In this document: in pieces, positions 8,271-17,491 of the stretch
How the letters are laid out: each line of letters begins with the position of its first letter
How positions within the stretch are numbered: position 1 is the first letter of the stretch
DNA from: Larkinella sp049445795
GTDB taxonomy: Bacteria; Bacteroidota; Bacteroidia; Cytophagales; Spirosomataceae
Reading direction: 5' to 3'
NCBI RefSeq assembly: GCF_049445795.1
Contig: NZ_JBMSDT010000002.1
Span: forward strand, 186,001-250,000
DNA length: 64,000 nucleotides
The notes under the pieces: model-generated
The model's input: only the letters and a program-made list of their open reading frames with translations
What the model was told of the DNA's origin: nothing
Database searches by the model: none
Made by a program: the position numbers and the translations under genes

Positions 8271-9131
8271 TCAATCCACCGAAGGTACAGGATAACCCTG
8301 TAAGGCCAGCATTTTAGCCGCGTACCGCTTCCCCAACTCCCGGTAGCCGGCGGCATTGAAGTGCAGGTTATCAGCCGCGTCGGTACAGCCCGCCGAGGAA
8401 ATGACGTGGGCGTTTTTGATGGTTTGCGGGAGCGTCGCAATGATCTTGTTCATACTCGCGCAAATACCGCCCTGATCGGCGTTGACGGTTTCTCCGGCCA
8501 GCAGCGGCACTTTTTTCGGGTTCAGGTTCAGGTCGTGCATCAGGTTATCGTACACCACCTTGACCTTTTGGGTCCACAGCGTGTCGCCCGTGTTCGACTC
8601 GCCCTGGTGCAGCAGAATGCCCTTGATGACGCCGTCTTTCTGGGCCAGCTTCGCCATCTCGACCAGCCGGGCGTACGGGTTTCCGTCGTACTCTTTCAGG
8701 AAATTTTTCATCCAGCCCGGCACATTGGCGGTATAAGCTTCGTAATGGTCCTTGTCGAACAGCTCAATTTTGCAGCCCCCCACGGCCACGTTGATGACGC
8801 CCACCCGGACCTTCTCGGGAAGATGCGCGACCAGTTCGCGGCCAAAATAATCGGCGGGAGTCAGGCCGGTCCGGCACCGGCACAGGGGCGGAACCGCCGT
8901 ATACCAGTGCCCCATCGTCCGGCCTAAGTCCGGGCAATTGACGGCCTCCATCACCTGAAACCGGGGGTTTATATTGACCGTATCCTGCGGCTCAATTTTG
9001 GCGTTCCCCTCCATGTTGGATTGCCCAATGCAGAGGTAAATATGAAAGTTTTTGTCTTGCGAAAAGGTATTTCTGGCCATCACAAGCAACGTGACCAGCA
9101 GAAAAACAGTAACCTGCGGTTTCATCATCAT
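8271..9131 (-). CDS. Exported SGNH-type carbohydrate acetylesterase (CE6/sialate O-acetylesterase-like)
   Basis: The product is about 286 residues from the first of three consecutive ATG codons. It has a signal peptide and the diagnostic CIGQSNMEGNA block of the sialate O-acetylesterase/CE6 family (PF03629 type), with Ser in GQSNM as nucleophile. Further blocks are the glycine region VGVINVAVGGCKIELF and ILLHQGESNTGD. The C-terminal catalytic segment is DNLHFNAAGYRELG with Asp and His. Such enzymes remove O-acetyl groups from xylan or other glycans. It sits between the GH29 and GH97 genes with short gaps and probably works with them on decorated side chains. Acetylxylan is the likely substrate by context only. 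Confidence 0.88.
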   Translation of the reverse strand: MMMKPQVTVFLLVTLLVMARNTFSQDKNFHIYLCIGQSNMEGNAKIEPQDTVNINPRFQVMEAVNCPDLGRTMGHWYTAVPPLCRCRTGLTPADYFGRELVAHLPEKVRVGVINVAVGGCKIELFDKDHYEAYTANVPGWMKNFLKEYDGNPYARLVEMAKLAQKDGVIKGILLHQGESNTGDTLWTQKVKVVYDNLMHDLNLNPKKVPLLAGETVNADQGGICASMNKIIATLPQTIKNAHVISSAGCTDAADNLHFNAAGYRELGKRYAAKMLALQGYPVPSVD

Positions 9132-9168
9132 CAAGGTTTAGTAGCTATTTCATCGGATTTAGGGCAAC

Positions 9169-11202
9169 TTAATTCACGATCAACGCGGCTCCGTTGGTCG
9201 GAATGGTCCACTCCACTTCCTGATTCTTCGGAAGTTTGGCGGTGGTTACCTTGCCCGTCAATTGCGCATCGTCGCTGTATTGTTGGTACGAAGCGCCAGC
9301 GGCCAGCATCGGCAGTTTTATTTTCAGTTTAAGGGGTTCTTTCTGGGCGTTGATGCCGGCTACGTACCATTTTGTACCCTGACGGCGCGCCAGCACCACG
9401 TACCGGCCCGGATAGCCATCGAGGTACCGCACCTCGTCCCAGGTCGTCGGCACGGTTTTCATAAAGTCGATCGCCCAGGCCGGGGCATCGGTGAGGTTGT
9501 TGGGGGCCAGCGCAAAATGCTGAACCGCGCTCTGAAACAGGACCGCCGTGGCCAGCGCGTACACGTCCGACGTCACCCGTTTCGAGCCCCGGTTGGGCGT
9601 GTTCGTCGCATTGTAAAACTTGTTCAGCGCACTGCCGCCAAAATCCATGCTGCCCACGGTGTTGCGGATAAAGGGGTGCAGGGTGGCGTTAAAAGCCTCA
9701 TTGTCGCAGCTTCGCTGGGAAAATGCCAGGTTTTCGCTCGCCAAAACCGCTTCGCTGGCTGCGTAGTTGGGGTACATGCGCTCCCAGCCGCGGGGGAGAG
9801 TCGACCCGTGGAAGATGCACAGAATCCCGTAGTCGTTGGCGTCGTACAAAATGTCTTCGTAGAGCTTCATAGTTTCCTGTTTATCTCCGCCGAAGAAATC
9901 GACTTTGATGCCTTTCACGCCGATCCGTTTCATCCAGGCCATTTCCTTCCGCCGGGCAATGGTATTGTCCATAATCCCGCGCGGGCCCTGCGGGGCGTCG
10001 TTCCAGTAGCCGTTGGAGTTATACCACAAATACAAACTCACCCCTTTGCTGGCCCCGTATTTAGCTAATTCGGCGATTTTATCCCGGCCAATCTGGGTAT
10101 CCCACAGCGCATCGATCAGCACGGTTTCGTAGCCCATAGCCGCGCTGAAGTCGATGTATCTTTTTTGTTCATCATAAACCGTTCGGCTGTCCATGCCGAT
10201 GATCCAACTCCACGAACCCTTGGTGTACCGGTATTTCTGGGACGCTTCATACCGCGGTTCCACGACATCAAACGGGACTGTCGTTTCGACAATCGGGGCC
10301 AGCGTTTCGCCGACCGTAATCGTCCGCCAGGGCGTCTGGCCCGGCAGCGGAATACCGGGGGCTGAGGTTCCGTTGCCGTTGTTTTCGTCCGGCATCGGGA
10401 ATCCGATCGTGTACAAACCGTCCGGATGCCCCATCAGGCGACTGCCGCAGTAATGGCTGTCGACTCCCGTTTCCGAAATCAGCACCCAGCCGCTGGTGTT
10501 CACTTTAAACAGGCAGGGAAACGTATACCCGTTGTTCCGGCCGTTTTCGCCCAGCGTATCATCGACCGTATACGGGATTTCGTAACTGGGCATGGTGCGG
10601 GCAAAACCCACCATCGCTTTGCTTTGGGCCGAAAGAAACGTGGTGGTCCCGGCGGGCAGGGCAAAGCCCGTCAGCTCCTCACTGACGACGCAGGCCAACG
10701 CCCTTTTTTGCGGATACACGGTATACCGGAAGGCCACATCGTGGTTGCTCACCCGGAATGTCACGTCGAACGCGGCTGCGTTGGCTTTGGCAAACGAAAC
10801 GACGCCTTCGTTGGCGACGTAATGGACCTTGCTTTGTTTGATATTGGGCAATTCGTACGTCTGATCAATTTTCGTAATCCGCGTTGGTTTGCCCGCTTCC
10901 AGGCCCTCGGTAAAGTCGCCGACGTTGGTTTTCAGCCCCAGCGGTGATTGATTCAAAAACGGTTTTCCATTCAATGAAACCGTATACGCGGGCTTCCCAC
11001 TTTCCAGTGATACCGTAACCACCAGCTTTCCGTCGGGGCTGCTCACGACAGAGTTGCCCGTTTGCGCGTAGGCCCCAAACACGGTGCAGAGTAAAATACA
11101 AATTATTGACAATACCCCCAACCCCCTAAAGGGGGCTTTTACAGGACCTTGAAAGCCCCCTTTAGGGGGTTGGGGGTGAATCTGAATGCGAACAACTATC
11201 AT
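9169..11202 (-). CDS. GH97 alpha-galactosidase-type glycoside hydrolase
   Basis: The 677-residue product contains the N-terminal beta-sandwich of GH97 (SPDGKLVVTVSLESGKPAYTV), the catalytic barrel and a C-terminal beta domain. The barrel segment GIKVDFFGGDKQ (Asp near residue 434) matches the position of the nucleophile in the retaining alpha-galactosidase branch of GH97, and AASEAVLASENL follows. The start is unusual. The only upstream ATG, at 11202, gives a signal peptide whose first ~30 residues (IHPQPPKGGF...APFRGLG) are the translation of a repeat copy at 11,114-11,177. The hydrophobic core LSIICILLCTVFGAYA comes after it. An in-frame TTG just after the repeat could be the original start. 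The likely role is removal of terminal alpha-D-galactose. Confidence 0.9.
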   Translation of the reverse strand: MIVVRIQIHPQPPKGGFQGPVKAPFRGLGVLSIICILLCTVFGAYAQTGNSVVSSPDGKLVVTVSLESGKPAYTVSLNGKPFLNQSPLGLKTNVGDFTEGLEAGKPTRITKIDQTYELPNIKQSKVHYVANEGVVSFAKANAAAFDVTFRVSNHDVAFRYTVYPQKRALACVVSEELTGFALPAGTTTFLSAQSKAMVGFARTMPSYEIPYTVDDTLGENGRNNGYTFPCLFKVNTSGWVLISETGVDSHYCGSRLMGHPDGLYTIGFPMPDENNGNGTSAPGIPLPGQTPWRTITVGETLAPIVETTVPFDVVEPRYEASQKYRYTKGSWSWIIGMDSRTVYDEQKRYIDFSAAMGYETVLIDALWDTQIGRDKIAELAKYGASKGVSLYLWYNSNGYWNDAPQGPRGIMDNTIARRKEMAWMKRIGVKGIKVDFFGGDKQETMKLYEDILYDANDYGILCIFHGSTLPRGWERMYPNYAASEAVLASENLAFSQRSCDNEAFNATLHPFIRNTVGSMDFGGSALNKFYNATNTPNRGSKRVTSDVYALATAVLFQSAVQHFALAPNNLTDAPAWAIDFMKTVPTTWDEVRYLDGYPGRYVVLARRQGTKWYVAGINAQKEPLKLKIKLPMLAAGASYQQYSDDAQLTGKVTTAKLPKNQEVEWTIPTNGAALIVN
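11114..11177. repeat. Composite palindromic repeat, copy 2 (inside GH97 N-terminus)
   Basis: This 64-bp element has two near-perfect inverted halves, each containing the core CCCCCTAAAGGGGG or its complement next to a CCCCCAA run. It has the same length as the copy at 3764-3827. It overlaps the 5' end of the GH97 frame and is read through without a stop codon. Confidence 0.85.
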
Positions 11203-11229
11203 TTTTAAACAGTTTTAAACGATCAGGTT

Positions 11230-12804
11230 TTATTTTTTAGTGGTTTTATCGTCAATCCGGAAATAATCAAAGTCGGCAAAACCGCCCGGATTCAGGGTGG
11301 CATACGTGAACAGACCGAACCGGTAGCCCATAAAATGGGGAATGGTGTACGGCATCTTCAGCGGTTCGCCGATGGCTTGCCACGCTTTTCCGTCCAGGCT
11401 ATAAAAGAAATGCGCCAGATCGGCCCGGTTGGTGAAGTTGCACTCGGCTTTCAGATACACGGTTTTTTGCGCCAGCGAAACGCGCTGGATCTCCACCGGT
11501 TTTCCGGAAGCCGCACTCACCATGACGAGGAAGTTCTGGCCGTTTTCCCGTTTGACGCCCACTAGTCCGTAGTTTTTCTGCAACAAACTCAGCCCGGCAA
11601 AATCCCCGTCTTTCAGGTTGGAAACGTCGAGCGCAGTCGAACCCGAACATTCCGGGCCAATGGTCCGCTGGGTCAGGGTGTTGCGAGCCAGCACAAAGGA
11701 GGTATCGACGCGACCGGTTTTCAGCCGCAGAAAGCCCTTCCGGTCGACGACGGACCACAGGCTGTTGTCGGGGTTATGGTTCCACTGCCACACCAATGGC
11801 AGGGGCCGGTCGCCGGTTTTGCGGGTAAATTCGTCAGAGGCTACGAGGTTCGGAATCAAGCCTTTGCTGGCGGGCAGGTCGAGCGTTTCGGGCACTTTGC
11901 CGTTCACGCCGAGCACCGGCCAGCCGTCTTCCCAGGTTACCGGAACCAGGTACGGAATGCGCCCCACCCCGCCAAAATCCCGGAACAGGTAGGCGTACCA
12001 TTTCCCATCCGGCGTATCGATCAAACCACCCTGCGCCACCCCCAAATCCTGAAGCGCAACCCGACCTTCCCACGGCCCCGTGATCCGGTCGGCCCGGTGA
12101 ATCACCACCGTCCGCATGCTACCTTTGGGCCAGGTGATGTTAAACAGGTAGTATTTGCCATTCACCTTGAACAGTTGCGAGCCTTCGGCGGGCAGACCGC
12201 CCCCCGTTCCCGAGGGCGTACTGGCATTTTCGATGAGGATCTGCTCGGTCGTCCCCGGTTTGACGCCGGAGGCATCGGCCGTCAGCTCCACCAGCCGCAG
12301 TTTGCCCGCGCCGTAAATCAGGTACACCCGGCCGTCATCGTCGAAAAACAGGCTGTGATCGTGGTAGGACGGCTTAAACGACGTCGCTTTCCACGGTCCT
12401 TTTTCAATATTTTTGGTGGTATAGATGTGCGTTTTACCCGTCGTTTGGGCAAACGTGGTTGCATAATACGTGCCGTTGTGATACCGCAGGCTGCTGGCCC
12501 ACGATCCCCGTCCGTACGTACTTTTGCCATTGGTCAAATTCAGCGCATCCACATTCGCCAGCGTGTCGTAGGCGTAACCGACTAACTGCCAGTTAACCAA
12601 GTCGTTCGATTTCATGATCGGCAGTCCCGGACTCAGGTGCATGGTGGTGCTGCTCATGTAGTAGGTCTTGCCCACCCGGATCATCGCCATATCCGGCACA
12701 TCCGCATAAATGATCGGATTCCGGGCGGTCTGGGCGTTCAGCCCCAAAACCGTCACCAGGAGCAAAACCGCCCCCCAACCCAATCGAACAAAAAGCTTTT
12801 TCAT
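11230..12804 (-). CDS. GH43 glycosidase (arabinofuranosidase/xylosidase type) with C-terminal beta-sandwich
   Basis: This 524-residue exported protein has a signal peptide (~1-24). The five-bladed GH43 propeller spans ~28-325: IIYADVPDMAMIRVGKTYYM holds the catalytic base Asp, YHDHSLFFDDDG the pKa-modulating Asp, and PAEGSQLFKVNGKYYLF the acid Glu. A C-terminal concanavalin-like domain of the beta-xylosidase C-terminal/DUF1349 kind follows (~335-520). GH43 members of this architecture remove alpha-L-arabinofuranose or beta-D-xylose from arabinoxylan. It differs clearly from the second GH43 at 15,791-17,479, so the two probably cut different linkages. Specificity is not decided by sequence. 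Confidence 0.92.
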   Translation of the reverse strand: MKKLFVRLGWGAVLLLVTVLGLNAQTARNPIIYADVPDMAMIRVGKTYYMSSTTMHLSPGLPIMKSNDLVNWQLVGYAYDTLANVDALNLTNGKSTYGRGSWASSLRYHNGTYYATTFAQTTGKTHIYTTKNIEKGPWKATSFKPSYHDHSLFFDDDGRVYLIYGAGKLRLVELTADASGVKPGTTEQILIENASTPSGTGGGLPAEGSQLFKVNGKYYLFNITWPKGSMRTVVIHRADRITGPWEGRVALQDLGVAQGGLIDTPDGKWYAYLFRDFGGVGRIPYLVPVTWEDGWPVLGVNGKVPETLDLPASKGLIPNLVASDEFTRKTGDRPLPLVWQWNHNPDNSLWSVVDRKGFLRLKTGRVDTSFVLARNTLTQRTIGPECSGSTALDVSNLKDGDFAGLSLLQKNYGLVGVKRENGQNFLVMVSAASGKPVEIQRVSLAQKTVYLKAECNFTNRADLAHFFYSLDGKAWQAIGEPLKMPYTIPHFMGYRFGLFTYATLNPGGFADFDYFRIDDKTTKK

Positions 12805-12834
12805 GAAAAAAATGGTAAAACCGGTTTTTGACCG

Positions 12835-13356
12835 TTACTCCAACGGCCCGATCAGTTCCACAAACGTGCCGTCAGGGTCCTGCACGAACACAAAGTGCGA
12901 TTTTGCATTTAGGGGTGTGGGCGTACTGCCCAGAAACGGGACTTTCATCTGCGTCAGTCGGTCGATGATCGGCTTCAGGGCTTTAACCTGAAGTGTGATG
13001 TACTGCATCCCCGTATCGTCCTGAATGAACTTCGGCGTCGGATGCGAACCTTTTTTGCCGAAGCTCATCAGTTTCCAATCCGTGGCATCGGGGCTGTTTT
13101 CGAGCTTCAAGATGGTGACCGAAACCGGCACGCCGTTGGTCAGGCCGGACCGCTTGCCGAAGTCGTCGTTAATCGTAAAGCTGCCGGTTTTGACCATGCC
13201 AATCCCGTTGACGTAAAAGTCAAGCGAGCGTTCGAGGTCGGCCACGACAACCCCCACGCCGATGACCTTGCTGTTGAAATTGGACTGCGCCGAAGCGGCA
13301 ACATGCAGCAAAATCGCGGCCAGGACCAGGGCTATTCGTTGTGTCACTTTTTTCAT
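12835..13356 (-). CDS. Exported VOC (glyoxalase-like) protein
   Basis: The 173-residue product has a signal peptide (~1-23) and one vicinal oxygen chelate domain made of two beta-alpha-beta-beta-beta units (SKVIGVGVVVADLERSLDFYVNGIGM and MQYITLQVKALKPIIDRLTQMKVPF). The final family Glu is present in DGTFVELIGP. The usual first His is missing (GVGVVVAD) and the third ligand position reads Q or Y (MQYITL). Metal binding and catalysis are therefore doubtful. Export is unusual for the superfamily. It lies within the glycosidase run with small gaps, so co-expression is likely. A sugar-binding or accessory role is possible but unproven. Confidence 0.85.
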   Translation of the reverse strand: MKKVTQRIALVLAAILLHVAASAQSNFNSKVIGVGVVVADLERSLDFYVNGIGMVKTGSFTINDDFGKRSGLTNGVPVSVTILKLENSPDATDWKLMSFGKKGSHPTPKFIQDDTGMQYITLQVKALKPIIDRLTQMKVPFLGSTPTPLNAKSHFVFVQDPDGTFVELIGPLE

Positions 13357-13421
13357 TTGGGTTTAGTAAAGACTAGCTAAAAAGGCCAATCATGTTTTGC
13401 GTACCGCCAACCGGCGCTTTT

Positions 13422-13495
13422 ACCCCCACCCCCCTAAAGGCCGGTGCCGGGCTTTCGAAATCCGGATGTTTCAGCCCCCTTTAGGGGGTTGGGGG
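13422..13495. repeat. Composite palindromic repeat, copy 3
   Basis: This third, partly diverged copy is about 74 bp. Its left half reads ACCCCCACCCCCCTAAAGG and has lost its G-run. The right half AGCCCCCTTTAGGGGGTTGG is intact. It fills the gap between the GH127 gene and the VOC gene. Confidence 0.8.
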
Positions 13496-13502
13496 CCAAG
13501 TT

Positions 13503-15794
13503 CTACTCCCTGACAAGCCGGATCTGGTGGAACCGGGGCGTTGGCGCGCCGGTTTTAGCCTCAATCCGCACGTTCATAACCTCGCTGCCGTCGCCCCGGA
13601 TGACGATCTCTTTCCCTTCCGACGAAAGGATGTCGGCCGGTTGCTCGTTGACGAGAATGCTCACCCGGTCCGGCTTATAGGTGTCCAAAAGGCTAATTTG
13701 TAACTGGCTGCCCAGCCGGTTTTTGTTCTGCAACTGATACGAAATAAAGGAGCGGGTGTTTCGCCAGAACCGGCCGTCTTCGTCAAAACCGGAGTCACTT
13801 TTTTCTCCTTTGTACTGGTGATCGACCTCGGGTTGCTGCTCCCCGCAATTGACCTTGTCGACGGTTTTGGCTTCCCGCGCCAGGGCTTCCGCTTCCTGCT
13901 GTTTCAACCGGGTTTTCTGTTCCTCAAAAGCCGCCGGAGTCAGGGTTTGAAAATAAAGCTGATACCGCGCGTCGTGGATTTCGTAAAAGGGTTGCAGCAT
14001 CAGCGAATCCAGCCGGAACCGCAGCTTGCCGACGGGCTTGAGCCGGGCGTCGTACGTTCCGGCATCCCCGACCAGCGCGTAGGCCTTGTCGATCGGGTAA
14101 AGCCGTCCTTTGGCTTCGTGCCCCATGCGGCTGTCGTCGGCGAAAAGTCCCTTCAAGTCTTCCGTCGACGTTTTGGCGGCCAGCACAATGGGCCCGTCCA
14201 CAAAAGCCGCCCAGTTCGAGCCGTCGGGCAGGTATTCCAGGTGGGTGGACGTGGCAAACCGTACCGTGATTTTGTCGCCCGTTTTCCAGGTCCGGTCGAG
14301 GGCCACGTAGCCGGACGGGTTGCCGACCACCGGCTGCGGCTTGCCATTGACCAGCACCTCGAAGCGGCCGGCCCATTTCGGGTAGCGGATGTGCAGCGGA
14401 ACCGCCTGCGGTTTGGTCAGTTTCAGGGTGAGTTCTGTTTCGTTTTTATAAGGAAAATCCGTCGTCTGTGTCACCTGCATTCCTTTTTCGGACCAGCGTA
14501 ACACCGACGGAATGAATAGGTTGACAAACAGGCCGTTCGGCGCGTGGCTGTAGATCAACTCGCCGTATTTGGTGTGGTTTTCCAGCCCCGAACCCACGCA
14601 GCACCACATGCTGGTTTCGGGCTGCGAATACACGCGGTAATGGTTGGGCCGGATGGGCGTGAAGTACACAAAACCGCCTTTTTCGGGGTGCTGACTCGAC
14701 AGGATGTGGTTGTAAAGCGTCCGTTCGTAAAAATCCAGGTAGCCCGGATCGGCTTTGTCCAAAAACAACGCTTTGCTCAGGCGCAGCATGTTGTAGGAGT
14801 TGCAGGTTTCGGGGCCCTGGTTCGACTTGAGCACCGCCCTGAAATCGGTCGGCGGGTTGAAATGCTCCCGAACGCTGTTGCCGCCGAACGCCACGCTGCG
14901 GGTTTGGGTCACAGTTTGCCAGAAAAACTGAGCCGCGTCCGACCAGCCCGCATCGCCCGTCAGCGTGGCAATCTTCTCAAAGCCAATGACTTTCGGAATC
15001 TGCGTATTCGCGTGGAGTCCCGTGAGTTTGTCCTGCTTTTCCAGCAGTGGATTCAGCAAAGCCCGGTGCGAAATCCGCTGGGCGGTTTCCAGGTATTTCT
15101 TCTCGTTAGTCAGGATGTACAGATCGGCAAAGGTCTCATTGATGCCGCCGTGTTCGGTGCGCAGAACCTGCTGGATCTGCTCGTCCGAAAGCGGTTTGAT
15201 CAGGTCAATAAACCAATCGCCGAGGCCGATCAACACCTGCTTCGCCTGCGCATTCCCGGCGTACTGGTACGCATCCCGCAGGCCCGCAAAGAGCTTGTGG
15301 ATGTTGTAGAGCGGCACCCAGGTGTTGTTTAACCCAAAGTTGCTGCCGTCGATGTCGCCTTTGTGAATCCGCTCCCAGAACACCTTGCCCTGCGGAATAC
15401 CGCCCACGTAGCCGTTTCCATTTTGGGTTTGACAGCGCGCCAGTTCGGCCACCATGTAATCCAGGCGTTTTTTCAGCTCCGGCTGGCCCGTGGCCGCGTA
15501 CATCATCGCCAGCGCCGACAGGTAATGCCCGCCAATATGCCCGTCCAGCCCGACGCTTTCCCAATTGCCGTAGCGCGGGGCTTTCAGGGGCAGCCCGGCG
15601 TCAATCCGGTACGGGGCCAACAGTTTGTCCGGATCAAGGGCCAGGATGTAGCGGAAATCAACGTCCTGCGCGTTCTTAAACGGCCCACCGGTCAGCTTCA
15701 CGTCCTGCAACGCAAACGACTGCATCTGAGCCCAGGACACGCTGCTCACCAGCAGCAGAAAAACCGTATGTAGTGCCTTCGTTTTCAGCATCAT
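13503..15794 (-). CDS. GH127 beta-L-arabinofuranosidase (DUF1680 family)
   Basis: This 763-residue exported protein has the GH127 (alpha/alpha)6 barrel. Family blocks are GGHYLSALAMMYAATGQPEL, HGGINETFADLY, GPETCNSYNMLRLSKALF and SMWCCVGSGLENHTKYGE. In characterised GH127 enzymes the nucleophile is a Cys held at a zinc site made of one Glu and three Cys. Here the Glu and Cys of PETC (~330) and the CC pair (~396) match that set. The enzyme removes beta-L-arabinofuranose. The C-terminus carries beta-sandwich domains. Its ATG overlaps the stop codon of the upstream GH43 by 4 bp (ATGA), so translation of the two is probably coupled. Confidence 0.93.
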   Translation of the reverse strand: MMLKTKALHTVFLLLVSSVSWAQMQSFALQDVKLTGGPFKNAQDVDFRYILALDPDKLLAPYRIDAGLPLKAPRYGNWESVGLDGHIGGHYLSALAMMYAATGQPELKKRLDYMVAELARCQTQNGNGYVGGIPQGKVFWERIHKGDIDGSNFGLNNTWVPLYNIHKLFAGLRDAYQYAGNAQAKQVLIGLGDWFIDLIKPLSDEQIQQVLRTEHGGINETFADLYILTNEKKYLETAQRISHRALLNPLLEKQDKLTGLHANTQIPKVIGFEKIATLTGDAGWSDAAQFFWQTVTQTRSVAFGGNSVREHFNPPTDFRAVLKSNQGPETCNSYNMLRLSKALFLDKADPGYLDFYERTLYNHILSSQHPEKGGFVYFTPIRPNHYRVYSQPETSMWCCVGSGLENHTKYGELIYSHAPNGLFVNLFIPSVLRWSEKGMQVTQTTDFPYKNETELTLKLTKPQAVPLHIRYPKWAGRFEVLVNGKPQPVVGNPSGYVALDRTWKTGDKITVRFATSTHLEYLPDGSNWAAFVDGPIVLAAKTSTEDLKGLFADDSRMGHEAKGRLYPIDKAYALVGDAGTYDARLKPVGKLRFRLDSLMLQPFYEIHDARYQLYFQTLTPAAFEEQKTRLKQQEAEALAREAKTVDKVNCGEQQPEVDHQYKGEKSDSGFDEDGRFWRNTRSFISYQLQNKNRLGSQLQISLLDTYKPDRVSILVNEQPADILSSEGKEIVIRGDGSEVMNVRIEAKTGAPTPRFHQIRLVRE

Positions 15795-17479
15795 TTCAAC
15801 ATCGGATCATCGCCCGCGTATTTCAGGTACTGAAACGAAGCCGTGTTGGTCGACGGCTCCCCGGACGAGGTCGCGTACATTCCGTACAGGCAACCGATAA
15901 AACTGCCCGCGGCTTTGGTGCTCAGAAACTTGGCGTCTACTTTGTCTTTCAGCAGGGTCCAGGTTTTGGCGTCGGTCGAAAAATGAAAGCTGTAAGTGTC
16001 GCCCTGCGAACTGATGCGCAGGCCCACCTTCCCGGTTTTGGCGGTCAACGGCACTTCGGTTAGCAATTCCATCTCTTTCGAGCGCGGCTTGCTTTTGTAA
16101 AGTTGCAGCACGTCTTTGCCCTGCGACTTCGATTGACACAGCCAGTAGAAATGGCCCTCATCCTGCAAAATAATCAGGCCCGCTTTTTCCTTTTCCGATT
16201 GGGGCGCGAAGGTCAGTTCCGTTTCCGCCGTGCTGAACAGGTGCTGCTGCCGTTTGCCGATGAACGCCGGATTGCTCAGGTCCATGACGGTTTCGGGCTT
16301 CAGTTTCAGCGTCAGCCCCTGTTTCTTCGACAGCGAATACCAGCTTTTATCGAGCGTCCGCATAAACAGCAGCGCCGGGTCCAGTTCTTTGTCGAAGGTC
16401 AGCGTGTAGGCAAAGTTGCCCGATTGCGGCAGCGCGCCTTTGAGTTTCACTTCCTTGTACGATACCGGGTAGCGGTACGCAATCGCCTTCTCGCCGTGCT
16501 CGATCATCGGCCAGTCGTCTTTCCAGGTTACGGGCGCAATGAACGTTTCCCGGCCGGTGTTGTAAAAATCGCCTTCGTAGGGCCGGACGGCCAGGAAAAT
16601 ACAGTACATCTGGCCGTCGGGACCGTCGACAAACTGGGCGTGGCCCGCCGAGGTGATCGGGTCTTTGCGGTCGGCGGGCAGCTCGCGCTGCGTCAGGATC
16701 GGATTGCCCTCAAAAGGCACATACGGCCCCCAAACATCCTTGCTCCGCAGCACCACTTCCGAATGGTTGACCGACGTTCCGCCCTCGGCCGCGTAGAGGT
16801 AAAACCAGCCGTTCCGTTTCATGATGTGGGGCGCTTCGATCCAGACCGGTTTTTTGCTGAGATCCACCCCGCCGTTCACCAGTTGCTTTTCTTCCCCGAC
16901 CACTTTCAGATTCTGGTAATCAAACTCATACATCCGGATGGTCCGGTGACCTGAGTACAACGGTTTTCGGTCGGGGGCGTCGCTGTTGTAGAGGATGTAG
17001 GCTTTGTCGGTTTCTTCGTCAAAATAAATCGACGGATCGATGCCCCGGACCTGCGGAATCTTCACTGGATCGCTCCAGGGACCAGCCGGATTTTTGGCCG
17101 TTACGACAAAATTGCCGTCGTGGTCGATGTCGGTGCAGGTGACATAATACGTGCCTTTGTAAAAGCTGATGGCCGGAGCAAACAGGCCCCGCGTCAGCCG
17201 TTCGCCCATGAAATCCATTTGGGAAGGCCGGTCGATCACGTTGCCGATCTGTTTCCAGTTCTTCAAATCCTGGCTGTGAAAAACCGGGATGCCGGGAAAA
17301 TACGAAAACGTGGAGTGAACGAGGTAGTAGTCCTTGCCCACTTTCACGACACTCGGATCGGGGTAAAAACCGGTCAGAATCGGGTTAACCAGCGTCATCT
17401 GGGCGAAGCCAGCCGTACTGAGAAGTAAACAAAAGGCCGTCAGAACAGCCGCGCAAAAACGGTTTAGCATTTTCATCAT
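15791..17479 (-). CDS. GH43 glycosidase (beta-xylosidase/arabinofuranosidase type)
   Basis: This 562-residue protein has a signal peptide (~1-27). The GH43 propeller motifs are NPILTGFYPDPSVVKVG (base Asp), VRGIDPSIYFDEETDK (second Asp) and WIEAPHIMKRNGWFYL (acid Glu). The C-terminal ~200 residues are the concanavalin-like beta-xylosidase domain (GH43_C2 type). This arrangement is typical of enzymes acting on xylo- and arabino-oligosaccharides. The gene is translationally coupled to the GH127 gene downstream (4-bp overlap) and lies 12 bp after the GH95 gene, so GH95-GH43-GH127 form a tight block. Exact linkage preference is open. Confidence 0.93.
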   Translation of the reverse strand: MMKMLNRFCAAVLTAFCLLLSTAGFAQMTLVNPILTGFYPDPSVVKVGKDYYLVHSTFSYFPGIPVFHSQDLKNWKQIGNVIDRPSQMDFMGERLTRGLFAPAISFYKGTYYVTCTDIDHDGNFVVTAKNPAGPWSDPVKIPQVRGIDPSIYFDEETDKAYILYNSDAPDRKPLYSGHRTIRMYEFDYQNLKVVGEEKQLVNGGVDLSKKPVWIEAPHIMKRNGWFYLYAAEGGTSVNHSEVVLRSKDVWGPYVPFEGNPILTQRELPADRKDPITSAGHAQFVDGPDGQMYCIFLAVRPYEGDFYNTGRETFIAPVTWKDDWPMIEHGEKAIAYRYPVSYKEVKLKGALPQSGNFAYTLTFDKELDPALLFMRTLDKSWYSLSKKQGLTLKLKPETVMDLSNPAFIGKRQQHLFSTAETELTFAPQSEKEKAGLIILQDEGHFYWLCQSKSQGKDVLQLYKSKPRSKEMELLTEVPLTAKTGKVGLRISSQGDTYSFHFSTDAKTWTLLKDKVDAKFLSTKAAGSFIGCLYGMYATSSGEPSTNTASFQYLKYAGDDPMLK

Positions 17480-17491
17480 CAGGTTACAAAT

